A stretch of 64,000 bases of DNA from Ctenosaura bakeri (GCA_948474755.1 CAOLHI010001043.1:248001-312000), one strand, 5' to 3'. Shown: positions 32,293-45,242, numbered from the stretch's first letter. Translations and numbers: made by a program. Notes: generated by a model from the sequence alone, not told the origin.

Positions 32293-33165
32293 TCTTTGAA
32301 AAGACCCACTGCCTCTCTGTGGGGGATTTATTCCCTCCCTAATGAAGTGAATGTTTGTCATACTGGCAGTGAAGGAGGCAAGGAGTGAGAGCGCAGGCCA
32401 ACTGGCATTTATACCTTGAACTTTAACATAAGCATGAAATATACACTCTGGAATTTTATCGGTTCCAGCTTGCCCCTACTAAAATCTCTTGGACCTGAAA
32501 CCTAAAGGGAATGGGAAGGCAAGGGGACCTTGGGATCACTGACATTTTTATGTTGATGAAACCTAGCAGACATCCTTTTTCCCTTTGGGAACATGAACCT
32601 AATCTGAAACACTAATGCATAAATGCACCAGTACTACTCACTCACAAGAGGCTGCAAATAGACAAGATTTCAAAACTGGTTACCAGCTGGAGCAAGCTAG
32701 ATATTATTTCTTAATAGGATTAAGATTCATCAATAGAAACAAATATGATAGTTCAGAAAAAGTCTTCATTCTCAGTGGATTTCCCTGTGCAAATACTGTT
32801 ACATCAACCAATTCTCCAATATTGCTTATTGACCACCAATTAATTTGATTCACTGAAGACTTCCATTCGAAGGCCACGACTGTTATAATATCATTTAAAC
32901 AAACTCTATGTGTTTCATTTCAACATGCAAAGTCTACAGTAGCAAAAGAAAAAAAAAGTAACTGCAGACAAATATATACTTTTAATAGTGTAGGAAAGCC
33001 CTTAGGCTAACATTCTGTAAGCTGAGATGAAGCCACTCGGTTTCAAGTGAGAAGACTATGGTGGGCAGCTGTCAAACTTCTCAATTGCCTCTGGGTTCCT
33101 AACACTTTAGACCAGAGAGTTAAGCCACAACTCAACCCAGAACACCCCTGAGCTAAGGATACCAT
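32293..33165. other. Unassigned stretch
   Basis: No gene or clear repeat recognised. Confidence 0.4.
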
Positions 33166-33802
33166 GGTGATTTCTGCATAATATTGCTATAACACTATAT
33201 CAGAGGGTTGTTACCGGTCCAAGAGCTGTGTATCCACATGTTGTCCTCACTATCCAGCTGCTATCCTGTGCCCAAGTATCACCAAATAACCATATTCTAT
33301 TTCCAGAAAAAATCTGTTAAGAGCCTTCTATAGTGTTTCCATCCCATCACTTGATAGTCCTTCCAGTAATGGCAGATCCAGCAACGGGAGGGCTGTGGGC
33401 ATGCCCAGCTCATCCCTCGCTCAGCAACTCCCATGGCATGGTAACTTTCTATCAGCTCTCTCTATTTATTGTAAATGTCTCCCTTCAGTCAAAACTTTGT
33501 ATTTTTTAAATATATTTTTAAATAGTATAGGGCAAAAGTGTAATAGTGTACTGCCATGTCATGCTGTTAAAACATTGATGCACTAGTATAGCTTCAAAAA
33601 AAAAAATTAGGGTGGTGAAGGTACATAGGGATGGCCAAAGATACTGTAATGCGGAAGGAACACCAGTGGCAATACCACTACCCATCTGTTTAAGGGGGAA
33701 GGGTGCAGAAAAGAGTGTCCTTAACCTGACGGCATCATGTGAATGGCAATGCCGCCATTATAACGGTATAATATGCTAATAGCCTCTAGTGCGGAAATGG
33801 CC
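33166..33802. mobile_element. Possible longer GGCC-ended element
   Basis: The right end CTAGTGCGGAAATGGCC is clear. A decayed left end (GGTGATTTCTGCATAATA) lies 637 bp upstream. Flanking triplets differ (CAT, TGT). The interior is not recognised. Confidence 0.4.
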
Positions 33803-33979
33803 TGTTATTGCCCATATAAAGTCCCGGACTAAACAAGATTCCTTTTCCAGTACTTTCTGCCAAGGTGAGCCCAATGCTGGCCTGGCAGGTTGACCCAGTT
33901 CAAAATCCAAGATCGTTTTACTGGTCAAGCAGATGTTTCAAACTTCAGTTCCAGGGTCCCCCAGAGCATATGATTCCAT

Positions 33980-34194
33980 GGACCCTTTCATACTACATAA
34001 ATATAGCATTAGGATTCCACTTCAACCACTGTGGTTCCATCCTATAGAATCCTGGGATTCGCGGTTTAGGGATGGTATTTGGAATTCCCAGCAACAGAGC
34101 TCTAAGTGCCTCACCAGGCTACAATTTCCACAGGATGCAAGTATAGCAGTTAAAATGGAATCATAGTGCTATATTTGTGTAGTGTGAAAGGACC
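33980..34194. mobile_element. Related fold-back MITE (GGnCCTTTCA ends)
   Basis: GGACCCTTTCATACTACA at left and TGTAGTGTGAAAGGACC inverted at right, with fold-back arms of the same layout as the GGCC family. Similar to 62378-62578. Confidence 0.7.
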
Positions 34195-34404
34195 ACAGGT
34201 TTTAGCACCAATGGTTCCTGACACTACAGTTTCAAGCACTATGCTGTTTATTTTTCTGGAGTGAGATACCATTGATATAAAATATTGTGATGTTTTCCAT
34301 TAAAATCATATTTGAGAATGCTGTTTGTCTTCTTGGGCATACATATTTTCATTTTCCTTCTAATACAATTCTGTTTTTGCCTGATTCTAAACCAGAACTC
34401 ATGC

Positions 34405-34515
34405 AGATTCCAGATTTTGCTGGATTGCAACTCCCACAACTATCAACCATTGATTATGTTGCCTAGGACTGCTGAGAGCTGTAGTCCAAAAACATCTGAA
34501 AGGCCGCATGCTTTT
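34405..34515. repeat. CCAGATGTT palindromic MITE, partial
   Basis: TTGCAACTCCCACAACTATC and GAGAGCTGTAGTCCAAAAACA are inverted partners, as in 50508-50626. Confidence 0.55.
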
Positions 34516-35365
34516 CCACTTCTATTTTAAACTAACTCCCTCAGTTTACTGATTTTGAAAAGTAATTTGCATGGATGCCACCATGGATTAACCTTCTTTT
34601 AAGAGAAAGACTTGGGCTTTGAGTATATCAGTCACTTGATAATAGTCTTCTCCATTTTATCCAACCACAAACCTCAGCTGAATGTACCATGATCAGAAAC
34701 TACACTGACTGCTAATTAAGCAAGCAAATATTTTGCTAGTTATAAAGATACCCATAAAGTGACTGTGCTGTGTTTTTCCATAATGTGATGGAATTTGCCA
34801 GACCTATGCTTCCTCCCTCATACCCCGCAAACAAAATACGCAATAGGAAGAAGCTCTAGTTTTGCAAAAGTTTGACATTCCCCCATACATCAAATTGTCT
34901 TTTAAAGCAGGGCTTTAAATAGCATTCAGGATGTACAGTTTACATTCTTGGGGAGTTCTTAATGGGAACAGAAGGATCTTGAATGGTCAGCTGATAAGAT
35001 TACAGTGAATGCCATGCTGATGGTACATTGAAGAAGCATTGATGCTGAGTTTTAATCCCTTATGGCGTCAGACCAGCCAGAGTGTTGCAATACTACTTAA
35101 CATAACATTTTCTTCCCAAGCAAAGCTCAGATTCACAGCTGGTCTCTGCATTAAGCTTGCCCTATCTGGTCTGATTCCAGCTGTTAGTTTCAACTAGAGT
35201 AGACACATTTAATCAATCAGATTTACCTAAGTACTGGCTTACCATTCATCAGCCGATTCAGTGCGTCTGCCTATAGTTGGGACTACCAAAAGCATTCACA
35301 CTTCTGTTCTAAAAGGCTGACCAGTGCGTATGACTGGTTAGCTGTCATTTCAGTGCTCACTGCAG
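34516..35365. other. Unassigned stretch
   Basis: No gene recognised before the CR1 locus. Confidence 0.4.
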
Positions 35366-38352
35366 GCATGGGAATCATGTGGCCCTCCAGATGTTGTTGG
35401 ACTGTTGTTCTACACTAATGCAAGGAGTATGAGAAACAAGCAGGATGAGCTTGTACTCCTAGTACAAGAAAATAAATACGATTTGATAGGCATCACTGAG
35501 ACCTGGTGGGATGAGTCTCATGATTGGAATACAGGAATAGAGGGGTATAGCCTGTTTTGTAAAAATAGACCAAACAAGAAAGGAGGAGGAGTAGCCTTGT
35601 ATGTCAAGGATGTTTTCACCTGTGAAGAGATCCAGGACTTAAACCCAGAAAGCCAGGTAGAGAGCATTTGGGTAAGAATTAAGGCAGCGAGAAACAATAG
35701 GGATATTCTGGTGGGGGTTTACTACAGACCTCCAACCCAGGCTGAGGACTTGGATGACGCCTTCCTCAACCAAATGACTGCACATTCAAAGAGGAGGGAT
35801 ACAGTAATAATAGGAGATTTCAATTACCCGGATATATGCTGGCAGTCAAACTCTGCCAAGACAGCAAGGTCCAGCAAGTTTCTTGCTTGTCTTGCAGACA
35901 ACTTCATGGTCCAGAAGGTGGAAGAGGCCACAAGGGGATCAAATATTCTAGATCTGGTCTTGACCAACAGGGATGACCTTGTGAATGAGGTAGAAGTGGT
36001 TGGATCTTTAGGGGGGAGTGACCATGCCCTGTTGGAATCTAGCATTCAGTGGGAAGGAGAAGATAAGGGTAGCCAGACACTCATCTTAGATTTTAAAAAA
36101 GCGGACTTCTGTAAACTTAGGGAGCTGCTGGCTGGAATTCCGTGGTCAGGAATAGTGAAAGGGAAAGGAGTTCAGGAGGCATGGGAGTTCCTTAAAAAGG
36201 AGATACTGAAGGCACAGTCTAAAACAGTGCCATTAAGGAGGAAAAATGGAAGGCATCTGAAGAAACCAGAATGGTTGACTAAAGAACTCTCAGCTGAGCT
36301 AAGAGTTAAGAGAAACATGTATAGGAAATGGAAGAAGGGGAAACCACCAAAGAAGAATTTAAGCAAGTAGCTAGGAGATGTAGGGAGGAAGTCAGAAAGG
36401 CTAAAGCACAGAACGAGCTTAGGCTGGCCAGAGACATTAAAAACAATAAAAAGGGTTTTTTTAAATATGTCCGCAGCAAAAGGAAAAAGAAGGAGACAGT
36501 AGGGTCGCTACGCAGAGAAGATGGCGAATTACTCACAGGGGGGAGAGAAAAGGCAGAGCTACTTAACACCTTCTTTGCCTTCGTATTTTCCCAGAAGGAT
36601 ACAAGCACTCAACCTGGTGGTTGGGGAGCAGGGGAGGAAGCAGAGGAAATGAGGCACATAATAAGTAGAGAGGTGGTACAGGAATACCTGGCCGCATTGG
36701 ATGAATTCAAGTCTCCTGGGCCAGATGAATTGCATCCTAGGATATTAAAAGAGCTGGCAGAGGTCATTTCGGAACCGCTTGCTATAATTTTTGAGAAATC
36801 TTGGAGAACAGGAGAAGTTCCAGCAGATTGGAAGAGAGCAAATGTTATCTCCATCTTCAAGAAGGGAAAAAAAGAGGACCCAAATAATTATCGCCCAGTC
36901 AGCCTGACATCAGTACCCGGAAAGATCCTGGAGCAGATCATTAAGTAGTCAGTTTCTAATCATTTAGAAAGCAACGCGGTAATCACGAGAAGTCAACATG
37001 GATTTCTCAAAAATAAGTCATGCCAGACTAATCTTATCTCTTTTTATGATAGAGTTACTAGCTTGATAGATGAAGGGAGTGCTGTGGATGTAGCATATCT
37101 CAATTTCAGTAAGGCCTTTGACAAAGTTCCCCATGACATTCTTGCAACGAAGCTAGTAAAATGTGGGCTGGACAGGGCTACCGTTAGTTGGATTTGTAAT
37201 TGGTTGACCGACCGAACCCAAGGGTGATCACAAATGGCTGCTTTTCGTCCTGGAGAGAAGTGACTAGCGGGGTGCCACAGGGTTCTGTCCTAGGCCCAGT
37301 GCTGTTCAATATTTTTATCAACGACTTGGATGAAGGAATAGAGGGCATGCTGATCAAATTTGCAGATGACACCAAATTGGGAGGGGTTGCTAATACGCCA
37401 GAGGACAGGATCAAAATTCAAAATGACCTGGATAGATTGGAGAGCTGTGCCAGGGCGAACAAAATGAAATTCAACAGAGAGAAATGTAAGGTCCTGCACT
37501 TAGGTAGAAAAAATGGAATACAGAAATATAGGATGGGGGACATGTGGCTGGATAGCAGTACGTGTGAAAGGGATCTAGGAGTCTTCATAGACCACAAGCT
37601 GAACATGAGTCAGCAGTGTGATGCGGCAGCCAAGAAAGCCAATGCAATTCTCGGCTGCATCAATAGGAGTATGGTGTCTAGATCGAGGGAGGTACTGGTA
37701 CCACTCTACTCTGCTTTGGTTAGACCCCATCTTGAATACTGTGTCCAGTTCTGGGCACCCCAATTCAAGAAGGATATTGACAAGCTGGAGCAAGTCCAGA
37801 GGAGAGCAACCAAAATGGTGAGAGGCCTGGAAGCCATGCCCTATGAGGATAGACTTAGAGAGCTGGGTATGTTTAGTCTGCAGAAGAGGAGGTTAAGAGG
37901 GGACATGATAGCCATGTTTAAATATTTGAAGGGATGCCATGTAGAGGAGGGAGAGGGCTTGTTTTCTGCTGCTCCAGAGACCAGGACAAGGAGCAATGGA
38001 TTCAAGCTGCAGGAAAGGAGATTCCACCTGAACCTCAGGAAGAACTTCCTGACAGTCAGGGCTGTCCGGCAGTGGAATCTGCTGCCTCTATGGAGTGTAG
38101 TGGAGTCTCCTTCCTTGGAGGTTTTTAAGCAGAGGCTTGATGGCCATCTGTCGGGATTGATTTGAGGGTGTTCCTGCATGGCAGGGGGTTGGACTGGATG
38201 GCCTGTGTGGTCTCTTCCAACTCTGAATTTCTATGATTCTATGATTCTATGATTCTGTGACTGCAATTCCCAGCCTTTGTCACTATTGTCTATGCTGGTA
38301 AAAGCTGCAAGACTTTTCAGTCCAACATCTGAAGTGCTGCATGATTCCCACT
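35366..38352. repeat. CCAGATGTT palindromic MITE split by CR1
   Basis: Left part GGAATCATGTGGCCCTCCAG (35366-35404) and right part CAATTCCCAGCCTTTGTCAC to TGCATGATTCCCA (38264-38350) are halves of one palindromic MITE. CR1 lies between them. Confidence 0.7.
35405..38258 (+). pseudogene. CR1 LINE: truncated ORF2 (endonuclease and reverse transcriptase) and 3' end
   Basis: The first frame (35405-36370) begins inside the endonuclease domain: YTNARSM, ITETWW, GVYYRPP, GDFNYPD and SDHALLE are the APE-type motifs. A shifted frame (36328-36948) runs into reverse transcriptase (PGPDELHPRILKELA, YRPVSLTSVPGK). After an in-frame TAG at 36946 the frame continues with FSKAFDKVPHD, then shifts near 37200 to [12 protein letters not shown] and the catalytic FADD. 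The C-terminus ends at 38163 and the 3' UTR ends in ATTCTATG-type octamers. ORF1 and the N-terminus of ORF2 are missing, so it is a 5'-truncated, dead copy. A 5-bp GACTG flanks it (35400-35404, 38259-38263). It is the youngest-looking LINE here. Confidence 0.93.
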
Positions 38353-38354
38353 CT

Positions 38355-38527
38355 TGTGTGCCTTCAAGTCATTTCTAACTTATGGTGACCATAAGGTGAA
38401 GCTATCATGGGGTTTTTGGGAGCTTTGTGTGTGATGCAATCAAGGCCATCTAGTGGGTTTCTGTGGCCGAGGAAGTTGAACCCTTGTTTCCAGGGCTGCA
38501 GTCCAACCACTACACCATGCTTGCTCT
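38355..38527 (-). mobile_element. Sauria SINE, short variant
   Basis: GTGTGCCTTCAAGTCATTTC tail, ACTACACCATGCTTGC head; lies directly beside the split MITE. Confidence 0.82.
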
Positions 38528-39517
38528 CTCCTTACAGTACATTACACTAATATTGAGAGATGTGCAGCAGTTGCCAAACACAATTCAAGGTATTGATTTC
38601 AACTGTTAAAGACCTAAGCGCTTGTAGGGCCTGGCCATCTAATGGACCATATGCCTTGTTATTAATCTGTCCTGTTATTAATATTTGCAGGAAAGCTTTC
38701 TTGGGTAGACCAATGCCTGCAAAGTTCCATATGTTAGGCATGGGAGAACTGATCCTCTTCAGTTGATATTCTGTTAATGACCAAAGAAAAACAAAATGAA
38801 AATGAAAACAGAACTCACTTCCAAATGACTAACAATAATTCTATCAAATCTAGACCACTATCAAACACAGTAACACCAGCAATTCAATAAAAGCAGCAAA
38901 TGAATAAAATCAATTTAGTTTATAGAAGTCAATGAAATAAACAAAACAACGACAGTGATTTTCCAGCTGCATTGCTAAAATGTTTAAGATGCACAAAAGG
39001 ATCCTTGAAAGAAAGCTATCTTGGTCTAGCAACTAAAAGCCATGCTAGTAGAAGTGAGATGAAGTGAGAAAAAACTCCATGGAGAGGAAATGCCAGAGTT
39101 TTGGTGCTGTCACTGGGAAAGCTCTGTCTTGTTTAACTGCTCACTGTGTATCAGACAGTGGGAGATTATTTCTCAGAATCTGTGAAGGTAAGCTTAAAAT
39201 GCAGGTACATTATACAGAGCAGTAGTTCTCAGCCAGGGAGACTCAGATGATCTTGGATTTCAACTTCTAGAATTCCTGTCTATTGGGTATGCTAAGTGGA
39301 GCTCGCATACCTTTCCCTCGCCTTAAGCTGACCACCATTGATACAGATAGATCTAGGTCCTAGATATTTTGGTGCGTTAAAGCTTAGAACCTACTCATTA
39401 TATTGGGATCAGAAACCAACTGGGGAGCCAATTATGTCAGCTGTTTGGTCAATAATCTAGCAATCACAGCTACACCATTTTTCAGGCACTCTTCAAAGGC
39501 AGCCTGATATAAACTAA
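38528..39517. other. Unassigned stretch
   Basis: No gene recognised. 39225-39310 loosely resembles the CCAGATGTT MITE family. Confidence 0.35.
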
Positions 39518-39697
39518 GGCCATGTCCACACCAGCCTGTTATAGTGCTATGATTCCACTTGCAACATCCTATGGAATCCTGGGGTTTGCAGTTTTGGGAG
39601 GGGCCGGCCAGCCACTCCCGAAACTGCAAACCCCAGGATTCCATAGGATGTTGCAAGTGGAATAATTGCGCTGTTTCAGGCTAGTGCGGAAATGGCC
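39518..39697. mobile_element. GGCC-family fold-back MITE, 180 bp, TSD TAA
   Basis: GGCCATGTCCACACCAGCC and GGCTAGTGCGGAAATGGCC ends with TAA flanks (39515-39517, 39698-39700). Near-perfect palindrome with a GGGAGGGGCCGG centre. Confidence 0.88.
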
Positions 39698-40261
39698 TAA
39701 GTTGGAGTATTCAACTTTGTCATTCAGTTTTGTAGGGAAAAGCTAAAGGTTGAACTTGGAGACAGAGGGCTGTATCCAATCAGACCATGGAAGCAACATC
39801 TTAAAAGTAACATTGCTACTTATTTTTTTTTTTTTTTGACAATAAATGACACTGTTATTTTGTTGAGGCTATGCCATCACTTTTAGATGTTCTTTTAGAT
39901 GTTCTAATGATACCGGCTTAAATGGTAGGTGTTTTACATAATGAGTAACATTTACTTTTTTACTGCAGAAATGTTAATTTTGCAGGTTTGGGGTCATTTT
40001 AGACTGTTTTTGTGTGTAGCTTGTAAAAAATGTCAGAAATTTACATGTACATCAATAAATTAATATTGCGCTACGTTGTCTGGCATGTGTGACTAAACAG
40101 CGTGAGGTTAGTGGATAGTGTGCCACTTTGGGATGAGTAAAGAACAGACAGTGAGTAAGGTGTTGCTTTTAGAGTAATGATTGTTCAGAATGGGGACTTC
40201 TTGACACAGCATGCTTGGGAAACATGTAGACTTCCTGGTGTTGGTAGAGATGCAGTTAGGA
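39698..40261. other. Unassigned stretch
   Basis: No gene recognised; a T-rich run lies at about 39822-39837 and TTTTAGATGTTCT is repeated in tandem near 39877-39903. Confidence 0.4.
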
Positions 40262-41440
40262 TTGCAAAGTGTCCCTTATGATAAGAGATACCCCTTATTT
40301 GAGAGCTGGGAAGCTTCTCCTTTATAGAACTGACAGATAACCTTTATTATAAGGGTGATCCCCTATTTGAGGGTTGTGTTGCCCTGATTACTGGGGGTCC
40401 CGGGAGGGACACCTATATGTGCTCTCAATTAACTAAGTTTGGGGAAATTAGCTAAGAGCACAAGCTAGCAGTACGAGAGGCAGGGCAACGCAGCAGAATC
40501 TTTTACCCAGCGTCTACGGGGTCAGGCCAAGCCAAGGAGCACACCAAAGTTTAAGAATAATTGTGATATTTATTAAATACAGACAAACAGTGTATGCAAC
40601 ACACTCACACAGATAACTATAGAAAATAAAGGTTAGAGTGGGACAGAGGGAATTTTCAGAGGGAATGTTGAATTGGGTGATACTACACCTGTCCTGAAAC
40701 CTGGATAGATCACTGTGAAGGTCCAAAGTTGCGCAGTCTCAGCCAATAGAACTGAGAGGAAGGCTCGCCAAGCAGAGCAGAGGCAAGGCGGGATGGAACT
40801 CAGGAGCGATCCCAGGAAGGTCTCGGAAGCAGGGGTTTTTATAGGGAGAAATGTAACCGCAGGCTATTCCGTACTTGGGGGAAACAAGTACGCGCGCGAG
40901 ACAAAGCTTTGGAAAGGTCAAAATTTAGCATGATTGAGTTAAGTCCAAATTGACAAAGAAGTAGACAGTATGCAAATGCTTGGGGCTTGGCAGTTGAGTA
41001 TTCAGCTTGCCAAGTTGCCTGCTCGGGGCAGGGAGTTCTTTGTAAGCAGTGTGCATACATAACGAGGGTGTTTGCAGAGAGGTCTCCTAAAGCGGCGATC
41101 TGGCTACTTCTGGCCTGCCTGTATTGTGTTGGGATATTGCAGCAATTAGTGTCCGAGTCTAGTTCTGTGCTTGTCTGGGGCCCTCACAAACACGTGGAGA
41201 GGGATGGTGGAAGAGAGCCAAATTATTGATATCAAAATGATATCTTTGTCACCTTAAGTGTGGCCTAGAAACTGCAGTAACAGTTGGAAAGACTTCTCTT
41301 TTATACAGACTGAACAAGAAGCCAAAAAATTATGTATTTGGGGGTGTGGGCTCTTCATAAAGGCAGAAGTGTGTGCATCAAGTAGTTTACGAGTGTGTAC
41401 AGTACATTAACATTACAGAGATCACATGGCCAAATTAACT
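40262..41440. repeat. Unnamed repeat split by solo LTR
   Basis: 40262-40376 plus 41283-41440 together match 5690-5940. The LTR sits between them. Confidence 0.6.
40377..41282 (-). mobile_element. Solo LTR, copy B, 906 bp
   Basis: TGTTGCCCTG...CAGTAACA ends with GTTG duplicated on both sides (40373-40376, 41283-41286). Minus-strand order: U3 with TATAAAA (about 40836-40843), then AATAAA (40569-40574), then U5. The short GTTG duplication suits ERV1- or Gypsy-type integrases. No internal genes remain. Confidence 0.85.
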
Positions 41441-41472
41441 TGAAGTAAATACCTTCATTGGTATTTAGACAG

Positions 41473-41661
41473 CATTGTTGTTCTGTGCCTTCAGCTCATT
41501 TCTGACTTATGGTGACCCTAAGGTGAAGCTATCGTGGGGCTTTCTGGAGCCGAGAGTGTGTGACACACCCAAGGTCACCACTGGGTTTCTATGGTCAAGT
41601 GGGGAACTGAAGCCTGGTCTCCAGGATTGTAGTTCAAGGCTCAAGCCACTACACCACACCT
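41473..41661 (-). mobile_element. Sauria SINE, short variant
   Basis: CATTGTTGTTCTGTGCCTTC tail, GACCCTAAGGTGAAGCTATC, and CACTACACCACACC head. Confidence 0.85.
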
Positions 41662-42879
41662 GTTCTTGTTAATAGCTACTTGCTGATTGTCAACCTTACA
41701 TATCAAGAATTTAGACTGTCCTTTATTGTTAATCTGAAACCTGGCAACATGTAGGTGCAGTCCATCAGGTCTGGAGTGCTTCGTGATTCTGATCCCTTTT
41801 TATAGGAAAGTATAGCTTTGAAACTAGGATCTTTTTCTGAATCCCTGTATTAGAGTCTCATGGGAACATCTAAAGATTCTCTCAGGCTCTGAAGCAGAAA
41901 TCCAGAGCTCACCTAATGGACTGAAGAGGTCTAGTTTATCCACATTGGGAGATAATATACATTGCCATCAAAAGAGGACACCCCTAATAACAATAATTAA
42001 GAGCAGAGTCTAAAATTACCTGAATACCCCACAGTGAATATGTCCTGATCCCACAGGAAAACATGTCTTCGTAACAAGTAGTTGGTCCATAGGACCTTGA
42101 CTTTTGAGGGCTCTGATGGTTAAAACTAGCCTTATAAACCAGGGACCGGCAACCCACTAGGGATACAGAAAAAAGAAGCAGCATTGGAATTTCCCTTAGG
42201 AATGCAGAAAAGCTCTCCAGTTTGGAGCTGGATCCATATTTTTCCACTCTCTTTGGCTCTTGGTAATCTTCATGGAGTTTACATTCCATCCATCATATTT
42301 ATAACTGAGCTTTAGGGCAAAGGATTACAATCGGGGGTACTGGGAATTGTTCATGCAAAAGCTCTGCTTATCTTAACGAACAGAACGGCTCTTCTGTTGC
42401 ATCCACATAACTTCCTTATCACTATTTTGCATGCGTTTAGGGTGCAAATCCCGATCTCAGGCTGTTCCCATTAGTCAGGGGCAGCTGACTAAACTTTTGA
42501 GAATTTTCATGCCTGGCCATCTACAGAGCTTGGAAAGTTACTTTTAAAAACGTAATTGACTCCCATTTCTCACTGTAGTGTTGTTTTTCTTGTTTGAATG
42601 CTTATAAAGAAACTAAAGAAACTTTTTTCTTTTTTTTGTGGGGGGGACTACCTTAGGATTGATGAGAACGTGGCATAAAATTTTAAAAAATCCTTTAGAT
42701 TATTTATTAGCTTTAAAATAAAGTCACTTTCACAGTTAAAATTACAATCAAAGAAATGTATGTTTGAAAATTAAAAAAAAAGCTAAAACACAATATTAAC
42801 ACACTAAACTAAAACTCCGATGGCAGAGAGTTTCATGTTGTGGAAGCAGCCACCAAGACTGTGCCAGGTTAACACATGC
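41662..42879. other. Unassigned stretch
   Basis: No gene recognised. 42690-42800 is A/T-rich and may be an inverted LINE tail. Confidence 0.35.
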
Positions 42880-43375
42880 AGTCTTCATATATGACTCTGC
42901 CGAAGTTTTGAGATCTTGGGGGGGGCTTTTTCTCACTCCCATCACTCTCATAGCATTGTTTAGTGAGGACACATGTGAAGACCTTCTTGGGGGTGGCTGC
43001 TCCCAAACTGTGGAATTCCCTAGGCTTACAACCTCTTTTGTTTCTTTCTATTGTCACACAGACCTTTTTACTTATTTAGACTTTTGACAATGGAACACTT
43101 CTGTGGAACAATTTTAATTCATGTATGTCTGGTTGTATGTATAGTTTTATCCATGTTGTTATATTTTACACGCTTGAAGTCTGTTTCAAATTAGTCGTGT
43201 TTGTAATAGGATAGATATTAACAATGCACAAAAAAGGAAATTAAATGTTGTTAAACTTTTTTTTCCTATTATGGTTGGTTTTTAGCTGTGTTTCATTTTA
43301 ATCTACCGGTACATTGTGTCAGCTGCCTTGGGTCCCATACGGGAGAAAGGCAGGATATGAAATAAATACATAAAT
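42880..43375 (+). repeat. L2-like LINE 3' end
   Basis: CTGCTCCCAAACTGTGGAAT (coding for the typical WN segment, decayed) and an end reading GCTGCCTTGGGTCCC, GGGAGAAAGGCAGGATATGA, AATAAATA. Confidence 0.65.
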
Positions 43376-44084
43376 GATAAACTAATCACTGTAAAGACTG
43401 TAGATACCTCACTGATGGCATTCCCCCTCTCTCCTGATGTCAAGCAAGCATATCTTCTCCAAAGCCTTTGGCAGGATGAGCTGATAAATGACATGCCTTT
43501 TTTAGGGTGGCACATTCTTTGCCTCAGAGGCAAGGAGGGAGGTTCAGGCACATATTTATGCTCTGAAATCACTCCTTTGCAAGTTGCCATTTCTCATTTT
43601 TTCTGTTCAGGTTTCCTTCTTGTAGTAAAAACATTCAAAATTTCCTAGAACAGTGCCTCTCAACCTATGTGATGTGGGAGATTGGCCATTCCCCCTAATG
43701 TGACAGGGACCGGTGCAATATTTGTACCCATTGCCTGCAGAAACAGCAGTAGCAGCAATAACAATTGCTATCACTGTTACAGATCCCATGTCCTGTACTA
43801 TAGGGAGCATGAAGGACTTACAGAGGCACATTTGTTGCTGACCGTGTGCATGCTCTTGCAAAGTCTCTCAGCTGGCCTGACACCAGAAATACAGAATTCT
43901 GGAAAATTTCTTGTTTTCATTTCTGCACTGCCTCCATTGGTAATTTTTTTTTAATGCAAGCATAACAAATTCCTATCATGATTCATAAAAATGCCCTTAC
44001 AAAGTAACTGTTGAAAGTAACTAGAAATCATTACTTGCTACACCAGTAAAATAGTGTCACTCTTCCCCATTGAGTTACTTTTTT
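43376..44084. other. Unassigned; hAT-like end at 43651
   Basis: CAGTGCCTCTCAACCTATGT at 43651 resembles a hAT end and matches the repeat that hosts the Tigger MITE at 2.4-3.0 kb. Its partner end is not obvious. Confidence 0.4.
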
Positions 44085-45200
44085 TAAACATTATTTTTAT
44101 TCCACTTTTCTCTCAACAGTGGGATGCAAGGCAGTCAGTCAACAACATTAAAACAGTTCAAATTAAAACATCCATGAAAGTATAAATATAAAATTTAAAG
44201 AACAATTAAACCATTTATACAGTTAAAACATTACACATTAAAATGTTGAATATATTAAAATAGATTAAAAAACTATTACCAACCTTAAAACAGACTCACA
44301 GAGCATCAAGAACCCAAACCCAGTGAATTTATAAAAGCCTAACATCACAAAATGTTTTAACCTGCTATCAGAAGGAGAGTAAGGATGGGACCATCCCGGT
44401 CTCTCCAGGGAGGTAATTCCAGTCTGGGAGCAGCCATTGAGAAGACACTCTCCCTTGTTCCCACTGAAGGTTAAGAGGGGACATGATAGCCATGTTTAAA
44501 TATCTGAAGGGATGCCATATAGAGGAGGGAGAGGGGTTGTTTACCGCTGCTCCAGAGACCAGGACAAGGAGCAATGGATTCAAGCTGCAGGAAAGGGGAT
44601 TCCACCTGAACCTCAGGAAGAACTTCCTGACAGTCAGGGCTGTCTGGCAGTGGAATATGCTGCCTCCATGGAGTGTGGTGGAGTCTCCTTCTTTGGAGGT
44701 TTTTAAGCAGAGGCTGGTGGCCATCTGTTGGGAGTGCTTTGAGGGTGTTCCTGCATGGCAGGGGGTTGGACTGGATGGCCCGTGTGGTCTCTTCCAACTC
44801 TACATTTCTATGATTCTATGAACACATCTGAGAGAGTGGTAAGAGAGGGAGAAGGGGCTCTCCAGCTGATCTTAGAGTTCTAATAGATTCATAAATGGTG
44901 ATACAGTCCTTCAAATAACCTGGGCCCATGCCATATAGGGCTTTATAGGTCAAAACCAGCACTTTGAATTGTTCCCTGAAACAGACTGGCAGCCAGGGGA
45001 GCTGTTGCAACAAGGGAGTTGTGTGCTCCCTGTTGCCAGCTCTATTTAACAACATGGCTGCTGCTCTTTGAACCTACTGTCGTTTCTGAGCACTTTTCAA
45101 AGGCAGCCCCACATAGAGTGCATTGCAGTAGTCCAAATTGGATGTGATCAAGGCATGTACCACTGTACCCAGTTCTGACTTCTCCAGGAACGGGTGTAGT
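44085..45200 (-). pseudogene. L2-like LINE, interrupted by CR1
   Basis: The inverted 3' end at 44085-44130 and the minus frame 44816-45055 (LLQQLPWLPVCFREQFKVL, then LTYKALYGMGPGYL) carry the L2 ORF2 C-terminal pattern. A CR1 fragment lies between the two parts. Confidence 0.75.
44469..44822 (+). pseudogene. CR1 LINE 3' end inside L2
   Basis: The frame 44483-44821 gives [16 protein letters not shown] and [18 protein letters not shown]; ends in ATTTCTATGATTCTATGA. Very similar to 35405-38258, so relatively recent. Truncated at its 5' end. Confidence 0.9.
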
Positions 45201-45218
45201 TAATATGTAATGTGACTT

Positions 45219-45242
45219 TAATTAATTAATTAATTAATTAGA
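45219..45242 (+). repeat. (TTAA)n microsatellite
   Basis: About six TTAA units. Confidence 0.85.

Noticed and set aside
35405..38165. Intact CR1 protein
   Set aside because: There are frame changes near 36330 and 37200 and a stop at 36946; ORF1 and the ORF2 start are missing.
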